A stretch of DNA of 24,979 bases from Planctomycetota bacterium (GTDB taxonomy: Bacteria; Planctomycetota; Planctomycetia; Pirellulales; UBA1268): assembly GCA_003669255.1 (NCBI GenBank), contig QWPO01000048.1, positions 1 through 24,979 on the forward strand, written 5' to 3'. Below the pieces are notes generated by a model, which worked only from the letters and a program-made list of their open reading frames with translations, did not search any database and was not told the origin of the DNA. Numbering within the stretch: the stretch's first letter is position 1; each line of letters starts with the position of its first letter. Made by a program: the position numbers and the translations under genes. Shown here in pieces: positions 13,362 to 21,453 of the stretch.

Positions 13362-15866
13362 ATGTCCCACCACCGGACCAACTTCTACCAGCGCTCCAGC
13401 GTCGGGATCATGGCGATCCTGGTGTTCCTGTTGCCCATGGTCGTGGTCGGGGCGATCAAGGCAAAGTCGAACAACCGCAACGACGTCAAAGGCTGGCTGC
13501 CGGCGGAGTACCAGGAAACCCAGACCTACCGTTTTTTCCGGCAGAATTTCCAGGGGGAGGAGTTCATCCTCGTCAGCTGGGAAGGCTGCACGATGGCCGA
13601 CCCGCGGCTGGAGATCCTGGCCCGCAAGCTCCTTCCTCCCCCGGAGGAAGCCTCCAGGATCGAGCGGCCCCTCTACTTTAAGACGGCCCAAACGGGCCCG
13701 CGGGCCGTGGCCCGGATGTGCCAAGAGCCGCTCAACCTCGAGCGCGAGGAGGCCATTTCCAGGCTGACGGGAGCGATCATCGGTCCCCCGCCGGCAGGAA
13801 TCGCGGCAGGTGCGGCCGGCGACGACCTCGACCTCCGGAAAACCTGCCTGGTGCTGACGCTCGCCGACATGGCCAGGACGAATCTCCACGGTGCTATCGA
13901 CGAGATCCGCAAGGTGGCCACCACCGAATGCGGCATCCCGGACTCGGCGATCCACATGGGCGGACCGCCGGTCGACAACGTGTCGATCGACAAGGCCGGT
14001 CAGACGAGCGTGACCATCCTCTTTGGACTCTCGCTTGTTGTCGGCTTCTTCGTCAGCTGGTTCAGCCTCAAGAGCAAGACGCTGGTGGCGATGGTGATCG
14101 CCTCCGGTGTTTACAGCATGTTCGCGAGCCTGGCGCTGGTCTGGTACTCCGGGTATCCCGTCGACGCGATCCTGTTGACCATGCCGTCGCTGGTCTACGT
14201 CGCCACCACCAGCGGCGCGATCCACCTCGCCAACTACTACCGCGACCAACTTGCCGAAACCGGCGTGCAGGAGGGGGCGGCCGGCCGAGCCGTGCACCAT
14301 GCCCTGCTGCCCCTCTCGCTCGCCACAGGCACCACGGCCATCGGCCTGGCCACGCTCGCGGTCAGCGAACTGGTGCCGATCCGCATGTTCGGCATCTTCT
14401 CCGCGGCCGGCGTGTTGGTGAGTTTCATCATCCTGGTCACGTTCATGCCGGCGGCGCTCGAACTCTTCCCGCCAAAGCTCCGAGTTGGCAAGCTCGCCGA
14501 CGACGAACAGGTCGACGGCTGGAAGCCGATCGAGTCGAGCCGCTGGTGGGCCGTCGGCGAGTGGATCACCCGGCATCATGCCCTCGCCACCGCAGCCTGC
14601 CTGCTTGTGATGGCGGCCATCGGGTATGGAATGACCCGCGTGGAGAGCAGCGTGCAGTTGATGCGGCTCTTCTCCCGCAAGGCCCAGATTCGCACCGACT
14701 ACGCCTGGCTCGAGAGCCACCTCGGGCCGCTAGTGCCGATGGAAATCCTCGTGCGGATCGACGAAAAGTGTCCGCTGAACTTCCTGGAGCGGATGGAACT
14801 CGTCGACGAAATCCAGCGCGAGATCGGCGCCCTCGGCGAGGTGGGTAGTTCGCTCTCGACCGTCACGTTCGGCCGCAGCCTGGACATGGCCAGCGGTGGC
14901 GAAGGCCTGCGTGCCAAGCTCGCCCGCAGCACGCTGAACAAGTCGCTGATGCGGCACCGCGACGACTTTCTCGCCGGCGACTACCTCCGTGAGACCAGCG
15001 TCACAGCCGCCGACGGCAGCCGCCACTCGCAGGAACTCTGGCGGATCAGTGCCCGCGTCAGCGCCATCCAGGAAGTCGACTACGCCCTCTTCAAGGCCGA
15101 TCTGCAGAAGAAGATCGATCCGGTTCTCGCCCGTCTCGACAGCGAGGGTGTGGACGGAGTCACGGTGAACTACACGGGCCTCGTGCCGCTGGTCTACAAG
15201 GCGCAGCACTCGTTGCTCGAGAATCTCAAGATCGGGTTCGTGTTCGACTTCGCGATCATCGTGGCGGTGATGATTGTGCTCTGCCGTGCCTTCTCGGCCG
15301 GCCTCGTGCTCCTGCTCCCCGCAGCCTTCCCAGCAATCCTCGTGTTCGGCGGCTTGGGCTGGGCCAACGCGCTGTCCAAGTGGTTTCAGACGGGCAACGT
15401 GTTCATCGACATCGGCTCCGTCATGGCCCCGAGCGTCGCGCTCGGTGTGACGGTGGATGACGTCGTCCACTTCATGCTCTGGTTCCGCCGGGGCATCGCC
15501 GACGGGCTCGACCGCAGGCAGGCCACGATGCTCGCCTACAAGGGCTGCGCCCGCGCGATGTATCAGAGCTGGGGCGTGATCGGCATCGGGCTGTCGGTGT
15601 TTTCGCTGTCGCCGTTCGGGCCCACGCAGCGGTTCGGGCACATGATGCTGGCCATGCTCACAATTGCCCTCGTCGGCAACCTCGTCCTCATGCCCGCGCT
15701 CCTCTCCGGACCGCTGGGCGCCTTGTTCGCCTGGAGCGTGCAGCGGATCGAGCGGAAGAAGGCCGCCAAGGAAGGCAAGCGCCGGGTGATCACCGACCCG
15801 GGTAGCGATGCGATCCCCGCTCCCCACGTGACGCCAGGTCCCGCCAAGCACGTCGTGCACGCCTGA
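13362..15866 (+). CDS. MMPL/RND-superfamily membrane exporter
   Basis: This 834-residue protein has the two-fold RND layout. It has one helix (~14-33), then a large periplasmic loop to ~210. Five helices follow (from TSVTILFGLSLVVGFFVSW), then a cytosolic link with a further helix near 410 and a second periplasmic loop. A final helix bundle ends near 810. The second half has GVTVDDVVHFMLWFRRG with D699-D700 at the usual proton-relay position. The matching site in the first half is ATTSGAIHL, with no acidic residue. MMPL-type proteins move lipids, hopanoids or hydrophobic compounds using the proton gradient; the substrate here is unknown. No membrane-fusion partner gene is adjacent, which is normal for MMPL proteins. 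ATG 13362 is chosen; TTG 13359 directly precedes it. Shine-Dalgarno is weak (GGAC). Confidence 0.88.
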   Translation: MSHHRTNFYQRSSVGIMAILVFLLPMVVVGAIKAKSNNRNDVKGWLPAEYQETQTYRFFRQNFQGEEFILVSWEGCTMADPRLEILARKLLPPPEEASRIERPLYFKTAQTGPRAVARMCQEPLNLEREEAISRLTGAIIGPPPAGIAAGAAGDDLDLRKTCLVLTLADMARTNLHGAIDEIRKVATTECGIPDSAIHMGGPPVDNVSIDKAGQTSVTILFGLSLVVGFFVSWFSLKSKTLVAMVIASGVYSMFASLALVWYSGYPVDAILLTMPSLVYVATTSGAIHLANYYRDQLAETGVQEGAAGRAVHHALLPLSLATGTTAIGLATLAVSELVPIRMFGIFSAAGVLVSFIILVTFMPAALELFPPKLRVGKLADDEQVDGWKPIESSRWWAVGEWITRHHALATAACLLVMAAIGYGMTRVESSVQLMRLFSRKAQIRTDYAWLESHLGPLVPMEILVRIDEKCPLNFLERMELVDEIQREIGALGEVGSSLSTVTFGRSLDMASGGEGLRAKLARSTLNKSLMRHRDDFLAGDYLRETSVTAADGSRHSQELWRISARVSAIQEVDYALFKADLQKKIDPVLARLDSEGVDGVTVNYTGLVPLVYKAQHSLLENLKIGFVFDFAIIVAVMIVLCRAFSAGLVLLLPAAFPAILVFGGLGWANALSKWFQTGNVFIDIGSVMAPSVALGVTVDDVVHFMLWFRRGIADGLDRRQATMLAYKGCARAMYQSWGVIGIGLSVFSLSPFGPTQRFGHMMLAMLTIALVGNLVLMPALLSGPLGALFAWSVQRIERKKAAKEGKRRVITDPGSDAIPAPHVTPGPAKHVVHA

Positions 15867-15900
15867 CGCCCCGCCACGTCCACGGTGGTAGAGTTGGGGG

Positions 15901-17148
15901 ATGACGACTCCCGCCCTTCCCACAGCCCCCCTCGCCTCGAGCCTTTCCTCGGGCCTCCCCACGGCGACCGTGGCTCTCAAGCCAAAGCGGGCCAGGCCCT
16001 TCTTCGGCCGCCACCCCTGGGTGCTCGACTCCGCCGTTGGGAAGGTCGAAGGCAGCCCGGCTGACGGCGACGTGGTCGATCTGGCCACGCACGATGGGCA
16101 CTTCGTGGCCCGCGGCCTCTGGAACTCCCGGAGTCGGATTCGGGTCCGTCTCTATGCGTTCGACGCGGCAACGAAGCTCGACGACGCCTTCTGGCACGGG
16201 CGGCTCACAGCGGCGATCGCCCTGCGTCGCCACCTCGGCCTCGATGACCCTGCCGGTGCGGCTCGCCTGGTGAACAGCGAGGGGGATGACCTCTCCGGCT
16301 TGATCGTCGACCGCTATGGCGACTACCTCGCCGTGCAGGTGACGGCGCTGGCGATCGCGACCCGCCTCGAGACGATCTGCGACGCTCTCACTACGGCGCT
16401 GGCGCCGAAGGGAATCCTGCTGCGGGGTGCGGAGCGGGGGCTGGCGAAGCTCGAGGGTCTCGCGATGCCCGACCGGGTGATCCGCGGCACTGCCCCTACG
16501 GGCCCGATCTTCGTGCAGGAGCACGGCCTCAAGTTCGGTGTGGACCTCGCCGAGGGGCAGAAGACGGGCTACTACCTCGACCAACGAGACAACCGTCAGG
16601 CGGCTGCCCGGCATGCCCGCGGTCGGCGCGTGCTCGACATGTTCTGCTACTCGGGCGGCTTCGCCGTGGCCTGCGCCGTGTCGGGCGGCGCGCGGAGCGT
16701 GCTGGCGGTCGACGCGAGCGATAAGGCGGCGGCGCTGGCGCGGGCCAACGCCGACCTGAATGGCGCCGCCAACGTCGCCGTCGAGGCGATGGATGCCTTC
16801 GAGAAGCTCGATTCGCTGGCCGCGGCAGGGGAGCGGTTTGGGATGATTGTGCTCGATCCGCCCAAGTTCGCCCGCAGCCGAGCGACGGTCGACGACGCCT
16901 TGCGGGCCTACCATCGCATCAATCGCGTGGCGGTCGGCCTCCTGGAGCCCGGCGGCATTCTCGTGACGTGCTCCTGCTCGGGCTCCGTGACCCGCGACGA
17001 CTTCCACCAGATGCTGTCCGGCGTCGCCCAGCGGTCCGGCCGCTCGATCCAGATCCTGGAGAGCCGTGGGGCCGCCGCCGACCACCCTGTGAACGCCAGC
17101 TGCCTCGAGGGCGAGTATCTCACCTGCGTGATCGCCCGCGTGGCATGA
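15901..17148 (+). CDS. rlmI: 23S rRNA (cytosine-C5)-methyltransferase, RlmI/YccW type
   Basis: The 415-residue protein has an N-terminal PUA-like RNA-binding domain (~25-100; GRHPWVLDSAVGKVEG, GLWNSRSRIRVRLY). A central region follows with NSEGDDLSGLIVDRYGDYL, then a Rossmann methyltransferase fold. SAM-binding motif I is RRVLDMFCYSGGFAV. Motif IV is VLDPPKFARS, and the catalytic cysteine region is VTCSCSGSV (C357/C359). GQKTGYYLDQRDNR is also characteristic of the RlmI group. By family, it methylates a cytosine of 23S rRNA (C1962 in E. coli). The first ~23 residues are Pro/Ser/Ala-rich and extra compared with E. coli. ATG 15901 has GGGGG directly upstream, and a TAGAGT box at 15889-15894 makes a very short leader possible. 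The exact target base is inferred. Confidence 0.9.
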   Translation: MTTPALPTAPLASSLSSGLPTATVALKPKRARPFFGRHPWVLDSAVGKVEGSPADGDVVDLATHDGHFVARGLWNSRSRIRVRLYAFDAATKLDDAFWHGRLTAAIALRRHLGLDDPAGAARLVNSEGDDLSGLIVDRYGDYLAVQVTALAIATRLETICDALTTALAPKGILLRGAERGLAKLEGLAMPDRVIRGTAPTGPIFVQEHGLKFGVDLAEGQKTGYYLDQRDNRQAAARHARGRRVLDMFCYSGGFAVACAVSGGARSVLAVDASDKAAALARANADLNGAANVAVEAMDAFEKLDSLAAAGERFGMIVLDPPKFARSRATVDDALRAYHRINRVAVGLLEPGGILVTCSCSGSVTRDDFHQMLSGVAQRSGRSIQILESRGAAADHPVNASCLEGEYLTCVIARVA

Positions 17149-17173
17149 GGCGGGCTGCCCGCCACAGCTCGCC

Positions 17174-17204
17174 CAGGGGATTTCGAAGCTCAGGGGATTT
17201 CGAA
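17174..17204. repeat. 14-bp tandem duplication with 17-bp period at the 3' end of the FHA gene
   Basis: CAGGGGATTTCGAA occurs at 17174-17187 and again at 17191-17204, separated by GCT. The second copy holds the last codons and the stop of the minus-strand FHA gene. The first copy is just downstream of the stop, and looks like a recent slippage duplication. Confidence 0.8.
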
Positions 17205-17975
17205 CCGGAAGAGCTGCTCGCCGCACCGGAAGTGGCAGTACGGCTTCAGTGTCACTTCGGTGATCGATACCCAGACGCCGTTGCGGGTCGTCTCAGCGAT
17301 GATCTGCCACGTCCCATCACGCTGCCGCTCCAGCTGCGCGTGACGATTGGCGACCAATGGATCGTCGAGTTCGAGATCGGCGCCCCCGCCGGTGCGGCCG
17401 ATCGACACCGAATCACTCCGTAACGGCACCTCGATGCCTTGCCCGCGCTGCGTGGCTTCCACGAGCACGGGCCAGACCGTCGGCGGAAGTGCCGTGGAGT
17501 CGAACACGGTGGCCGACGACGGCGAGGCTCCGCGGCGAGCCACCAGCGGGTTTCGCAGGCGAAAGCGGCGGGAGCCGAGAATTACGATCGCCTCCTCGTG
17601 AAAGACTGCCCGAGCAGCACGGACAAAGGTGCCGTTGACGCTGCGGATATCGCGAAGCGTCCACTGAAAGCTTCCCTTCCAAGGTCGCCGCAGAATCTCT
17701 GCGTGCATGCCTGAGATCGCCTGGTCGTTGGGAAGAACCAGATCTCCTGAGGTACGACCAATCGTGAGGGTGTCGCCTCGTAGTCGCACCGCTTCCCCGT
17801 GCTGCGAGCCGTCATCGAGCACGGTGACCACCGGTACGGCGGGGCGGAGGATAGGGCGAAAGTCCTGCGCGTCCTCTTTCGAGTACGGCGCGGCGGCCGA
17901 CGGCCGCCAACCGAAGGCACTGCGATCCTCCATCTCAGGAGGTGGGTGACCGCCCTTGTCGTAGTCGTCGCCCAT
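17190..17975 (-). CDS. Twin forkhead-associated (FHA) domain protein
   Basis: The 261-residue protein has two FHA domains and no membrane segment. After a polar, probably disordered N-terminus (~1-50), FHA1 (~60-130) shows LTIGRTSGDLVLP, ISGMHAEI and DIRSVNGTFV. These hold the conserved GR, SxxH and NG residues that bind phosphothreonine. FHA2 (~175-255) shows VSIGRTGGGADLEL, VANRHAQL and TTRNGVWV, in which the Ser before xxH is Ala. FHA domains read phosphothreonine marks made by Hanks-type kinases. The gene is divergent from a Hanks-type kinase gene 144 bp away, so the two are probably functionally paired. ATG 17975 has a strong GAGGGGG site 7 bases upstream. FHA1 looks fully canonical and FHA2 may bind more weakly; this last point is inference. 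Confidence 0.93.
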   Translation of the reverse strand: MGDDYDKGGHPPPEMEDRSAFGWRPSAAAPYSKEDAQDFRPILRPAVPVVTVLDDGSQHGEAVRLRGDTLTIGRTSGDLVLPNDQAISGMHAEILRRPWKGSFQWTLRDIRSVNGTFVRAARAVFHEEAIVILGSRRFRLRNPLVARRGASPSSATVFDSTALPPTVWPVLVEATQRGQGIEVPLRSDSVSIGRTGGGADLELDDPLVANRHAQLERQRDGTWQIIAETTRNGVWVSITEVTLKPYCHFRCGEQLFRFEIP

Positions 17976-18040
17976 CGAATACCCCCTCGTTTCGGCTGCC
18001 AGGACTCATGCCGCGGTCGCAGAATCGCCGGCCTCATCGC

Positions 18041-18069
18041 TTGGCGTCCGGATTCTTCTCATCTAGCAT
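18041..18069 (+). promoter_or_regulatory. Candidate promoter for the Ser/Thr kinase gene
   Basis: TTGGCG (18041-18046) and TAGCAT (18064-18069) are 17 bases apart in the 144-bp divergent intergenic region, about 50 bases before GTG 18120. The -10 could also be read as CATAAT (18067-18072) with longer spacing. Confidence 0.35.
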
Positions 18070-18119
18070 AATCACTCCAGAACAAAGGTGGAGTTGCCCC
18101 CCCATCCGGGAGCCATACC

Positions 18120-19952
18120 GTGCACCCTTCCACGTTCGGTCCGTATCGCGTTGTCCGGTTGATCGGACAAGGCGGCATGGGGACGGTCTATGAGGCGACC
18201 GATCCCGCCACGGGCCGGACGGTCGCCATCAAAACACTCCCTCTCCACCTTGCCAATGACGACACGATTCGTCGGCGATTCCAGTCGGAGATCGACGCGC
18301 TCAAAAGACTCCGGCATCCATGCATCGTGCCGATGCTCGCGTGGGGCGAGGAGGAAGGACTACCGTTTTTCGTCATGGATTATGTGCCGGGGCTAACGCT
18401 CGAGGCGCTGCTCCGGTCGGGAAAGCGCTTCACTTGGCGGGACACCGTAAGCATCGCGCAGGAGATCGTCCGCGCTCTCAAATCGGCGCACGACTTGGGG
18501 GTGGTGCATCGCGATCTCAAGCCCGCCAATTTGATTTTCCCACCAGCCGCAGGGGGGGGATTTCATGTCAAGCTCACCGACTTCGGCATCGCAAAACTCT
18601 TCGGCGAAACGGGTCTGACGCGGTCTGGTAGCGTTCTTGGCACTCCGGAGTACATGGCCCCAGAACAGGCAGCAAGCCAGCACGTCGATCGCCGCGGCGA
18701 CCTCTATAACCTCGGACTGGTCATGTTTGCCATGCTGGCGGGCAAACCTCCGTTCCAAGGAGCCGTCGCAGAGGTGCTCGAGTCGCAGCGATCGCGCGAG
18801 CCGCCGAGAATCACCACGCTCGTGCACGACGTTCCGAAGCCACTTGCAGACCTCATCGAACGATTACTGGAGAAAACGCCTGGCCGACGGCCGAATAATG
18901 CGACCATCGTGGCGCGGATGCTGGCCGACGTCGCGTCTGCGGCATCAAAGCCCAGCGAGCAGTTTGCGCCTTCCACCGCGATGCCCGAGGTCCCCGACGG
19001 ACTGCCGACCACGATTGTGACCGATGTAGCGGGCCATACCGTTCAATCCGACAGCCGTACCGCCAAGGCCACACAGTCCTCGTCAAAGGGCGGCCCCTCC
19101 ACCTTCACCACCCGCGAAGAAGATGCCCTCGCTGCCCGAATCGAGCGTGAACGAAAATCGCGTCCAAACTGGCTGATGTCGTGGCTCACGACAGCGATGG
19201 CTGCGGCAATCATCAGCTCGGTTCTCGCCGGGGGTTGTTTCATCGGAAAACACGTATTTTTTCCAGGTGCCGATTCCGTCCACGCACGGATCATGCAGAT
19301 CGTGGAGAAACCCGATGTACACCGGCTCGAATACCCTCCCTGCGAAAAGATCGAAAGTTTCCTGGGTCGCTTCCCAGACGACCCACGAGCCGACGGCCTT
19401 CGCCAGATCGGCCGCGAGATCGGGCTCGATCGGCTTCAGAAGCAGATGCGTCGCAGTATCCTGAAAGTCAAACTTGGGCTTCCGGTGAAACGCAACGCCG
19501 GAGACAAACTTCGGGACTCATACCTGGAGGGCCTCCGGCTCTGGCTTGTGCAAAAAGATCAAGACGCCGCTGCCAAGGAGTTCCGTGGCATCATCGCGAC
19601 ACCCGGCAATAACGGGCCGACTGAGAATCCATCACCCTGCGACGTGACCGACAACCCAGATCCCGCCGCGTGGCGTGAGTTGGCACGCCGGCAGCTCAAA
19701 CTGGTCGACAACGAACTCGCCGAAGCCCGGGGTGAGGCGCTCGCGAACACCAAGAAGGCCGAAGCGATGCTCCGGCAAGCCGCTGAACTCCGGAAACAAG
19801 TCGACGACCCAACAACGCACGCCACGGAGCGCGTGATCGCGATGGTCCAGCGTCATGCCTTGCTCGAGCAAGTCGAAGACACCTTTGCCGACGACCCGGA
19901 ATGCGCCGAGCAGGTCAAGGAGGCAAGACGCCTTCTCGATGCCGACCGCTGA
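18120..19952 (+). CDS. Transmembrane Hanks-type serine/threonine protein kinase
   Basis: The 610-residue protein has an N-terminal kinase domain (~9-275). It shows the Gly loop LIGQGGMGTVYEA, catalytic K38 in VAIK, HRDLKPAN (H130, R131, D132), DFG (D154) and the activation-segment end GTPEYMAPEQ. GDLYNLGLVMFAMLAGKPPF and the closing Arg of RRPNN complete it, so it should be active. A Ser/Thr-rich juxtamembrane linker follows, then one membrane helix (~357-377) in WLTTAMAAAIISSVLAGG. The extracytoplasmic part of about 230 residues is charged and helical (EALANTKKAEAMLRQAAELR), with no PASTA, WD40 or TPR motif that I can recognise. GTG 18120 has GGGAG at 18108-18112. The divergent FHA gene is a likely phosphothreonine reader. 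What the outer domain senses is unknown. Confidence 0.93.
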   Translation: MHPSTFGPYRVVRLIGQGGMGTVYEATDPATGRTVAIKTLPLHLANDDTIRRRFQSEIDALKRLRHPCIVPMLAWGEEEGLPFFVMDYVPGLTLEALLRSGKRFTWRDTVSIAQEIVRALKSAHDLGVVHRDLKPANLIFPPAAGGGFHVKLTDFGIAKLFGETGLTRSGSVLGTPEYMAPEQAASQHVDRRGDLYNLGLVMFAMLAGKPPFQGAVAEVLESQRSREPPRITTLVHDVPKPLADLIERLLEKTPGRRPNNATIVARMLADVASAASKPSEQFAPSTAMPEVPDGLPTTIVTDVAGHTVQSDSRTAKATQSSSKGGPSTFTTREEDALAARIERERKSRPNWLMSWLTTAMAAAIISSVLAGGCFIGKHVFFPGADSVHARIMQIVEKPDVHRLEYPPCEKIESFLGRFPDDPRADGLRQIGREIGLDRLQKQMRRSILKVKLGLPVKRNAGDKLRDSYLEGLRLWLVQKDQDAAAKEFRGIIATPGNNGPTENPSPCDVTDNPDPAAWRELARRQLKLVDNELAEARGEALANTKKAEAMLRQAAELRKQVDDPTTHATERVIAMVQRHALLEQVEDTFADDPECAEQVKEARRLLDADR

Positions 19953-19973
19953 CAGCGGGCTGCCGAACGCGGA

Positions 19974-20100
19974 CTAGCAGACTGTGGAACAAGTCTGCCG
20001 CCGCACGACGCGGCGAGCGTCGACCCGGGAAACCCTCGGCGTTTCCTGAGGTCGACCACGTGGAAAAAGGCCATGGAGGGATTTTTCCACGGACAGCTAG
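19974..20100. mobile_element. MITE-like element with imperfect terminal inverted repeats, bounded by CTAG
   Basis: The 127-bp segment starts CTAGCAGACTGTGGAACAA. The reverse complement of its right end starts CTAGCTGTCCGTGGAAAAA; 15 of 19 bases agree. It contains further internal stems: GCAGACT/AGTCTGC (19977-19998), GTCGACC/GGTCGAC with inner GGAAAC/GTTTCC (20019-20056), and CGTGGAAAAA/TTTTTCCACG (20059-20091). It has no reading frame of its own. CTAG at both ends would fit TA target duplication as in the IS630/Tc1-mariner group. It sits between convergent genes, and its right CTAG includes the stop codon of the minus-strand gene. The mobile origin is inferred. Confidence 0.5.
20059..20091. 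terminator. Bidirectional terminator-like hairpin between convergent genes
   Basis: CGTGGAAAAA (20059-20068) and TTTTTCCACG (20082-20091) form a perfect 10-bp stem with a 13-base loop. The A/T-rich inner half is unusual, because a normal terminator has the GC-rich part next to the T-run. It lies inside the MITE-like element, between the kinase gene and the minus-strand ilv operon, so it could end transcripts from both sides. Confidence 0.4.
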
Positions 20101-20372
20101 AGGCGACGCAGGCGGGTGTACTCGTCGATGGTCACCGTCGTCAGTTCACCGTCGTCGCGGGCGAGGATCAGGACGTCGCTGTAGACCTTGTCGTCGGCGT
20201 TGCGGCGGAAGTGCAGCCCGTGCCGCCGCCGCTCCCGGCGGAGCACCTTGCCGGTGGTCTTCGTCGTCCAGTTGGCGGACGACCCGACCTGCACGCCGTG
20301 AATCACCTCCACGGCGTCACCGGGCTGGAGTTGCTCGTAGAGGCTGCGAGCCTCGTATTCCTCAGGCGTCAT
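20097..20372 (-). CDS. Small hypothetical protein at the end of the ilv operon
   Basis: A 91-residue soluble protein rich in charged residues. MTPEEYEARSLYEQLQPGDAV is followed by strand-like segments (VEVIHGVQVG, TTGKVLRRERRRHGLHFRR, KVYSDVLILARDDGELTTVTIDEYTRLRRL). The pattern of short strands with a PGDxVEV opening suggests a small SH3-like barrel, but I recognise no family. ATG 20372 has AAGGAAG upstream on its strand, inside the end of ilvC. The gap to the ilvC stop is only 3 bp, so the two are translated from one message. Its stop codon TAG coincides with the right end of the MITE-like element. The basic RRERRRHGLHFRR patch might bind nucleic acid, which is a guess. Confidence 0.75.
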   Translation of the reverse strand: MTPEEYEARSLYEQLQPGDAVEVIHGVQVGSSANWTTKTTGKVLRRERRRHGLHFRRNADDKVYSDVLILARDDGELTTVTIDEYTRLRRL

Positions 20373-20375
20373 GGA

Positions 20376-21380
20376 TCACACTTCCTTGGAATCGATCCAC
20401 TTCATCATCTTCCGGAGCCCACGGCCGGTCTCCGTGAGCTTGTGTTCCCGCTCGCGACGACGCGTGCTCTTGAACATCGCGGCGCCGCCACGGTTCTCGA
20501 GGATCCAGTCTCGGGCGAACTCGCCCGAACGGATCTCCTCGAGGATCTTCTTCATTTCCTTGCGGGTCTCTTCGGTGATGATCCGCTTGCCGCGGGTGTA
20601 GTCGCCATACTCGGCCGTGTTCGACACGCTGTAGCGCATGTATTCCAGGCCGCCCTGGTAGAAGAGATCCACGATCAGCTTCATCTCGTGGAGGCACTCG
20701 AAGTAGGCCATCTCTGGCTGGTAGCCAGCCTCAACGAGCGTGTCGAAGCCAGCCTTGATCAGTTCCGAAACGCCGCCACAGAGCACGGCCTGCTCGCCGA
20801 AGAGATCGGTTTCCGTCTCCTCCGCGATCGTGGTCTCGATCACGCCGCCACGCGTGCCGCCGATGCCCTTGGCATAGGCGAGGCCGAGTTTCTTCGTCTC
20901 GGGGCTGGCGCCGGGGCCCAGCGCGATCAGGCAGGGCACGCCGCCCCCCTTCACATACTCGCTGCGAACCAGATGACCGGGGCCCTTGGGGGCGACGAGC
21001 AGGATGTCGTGGCCCGCTGGCGGCTCGACCTGGCCGAAGTGGAAGTTGAAGCCGTGGCTGGCCATCAGCACGGCGCCCTTCTTGAGGTTGGGCTTGATCG
21101 AGGTCTTGTAGACATCGCCCTGGAGTTCGTCTGGCAGGAGGATGTTGATCAGGTCGGCCTGCTTGACGGCATCCTCGACGCTCATCGGCTCAAAGCCGTG
21201 CTTCTTGGCGAGGTCGTAGTTCGGGCCGCCCGGACGCTGGGCAACGACCACCTTCAGGCCGCTGTCGCGGAGGTTCTGCGCCTGGGCGTGGCCCTGAGAG
21301 CCATAGCCGATGATGGCGATGGTCTTGCCCTCGAGGGCCTTGAGGTCGGCGTCGGCGTCGTAGTAGATCGTGGCGGCCAA
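20376..21380 (-). CDS. ilvC: Ketol-acid reductoisomerase (class I)
   Basis: IlvC converts acetolactate or acetohydroxybutyrate to dihydroxy acids in valine, isoleucine and leucine synthesis, with Mg2+ and NAD(P)H. At 334 residues it is a short class I enzyme. The Rossmann motif is IIGYGSQGHAQAQNLRDSG. MASHGFNFHFG, VAPKGPGH and the Mg-binding DLFGEQAVLCGG follow, and the C-terminal knotted domain includes YSVSNTAEYGDY and ETGRGLRKMM. The cofactor loop after strand 2 reads AQRPGGPNYDLA, lacking the usual LRxGSxS pattern. The start is TTG 21380 (MAATIYYDADAD); no ATG or GTG fits, and GGAG lies 7 bases upstream. ilvN precedes it by 73 bp and a small hypothetical gene follows by 3 bp on the same strand. 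Confidence 0.97.
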   Translation of the reverse strand: MAATIYYDADADLKALEGKTIAIIGYGSQGHAQAQNLRDSGLKVVVAQRPGGPNYDLAKKHGFEPMSVEDAVKQADLINILLPDELQGDVYKTSIKPNLKKGAVLMASHGFNFHFGQVEPPAGHDILLVAPKGPGHLVRSEYVKGGGVPCLIALGPGASPETKKLGLAYAKGIGGTRGGVIETTIAEETETDLFGEQAVLCGGVSELIKAGFDTLVEAGYQPEMAYFECLHEMKLIVDLFYQGGLEYMRYSVSNTAEYGDYTRGKRIITEETRKEMKKILEEIRSGEFARDWILENRGGAAMFKSTRRREREHKLTETGRGLRKMMKWIDSKEV

Positions 21381-21453
21381 GGGATCGCTCCGGGGGTGGT
21401 GATTCGAACAGGTTCGTGGACGAGAAACGTGGATTCGGGGTGCGGGATGGCTG

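Noticed and set aside
13314..16088. Two long minus-strand frames (13314-14720 and 14730-16088) antisense to the MMPL gene
   Set aside because: Both are His/Arg/Glu-rich mirror frames of a strongly supported plus-strand gene and show no domain.
15790..17226. 478-residue minus-strand frame antisense to rlmI
   Set aside because: It is fully covered by a clear methyltransferase gene on the other strand.
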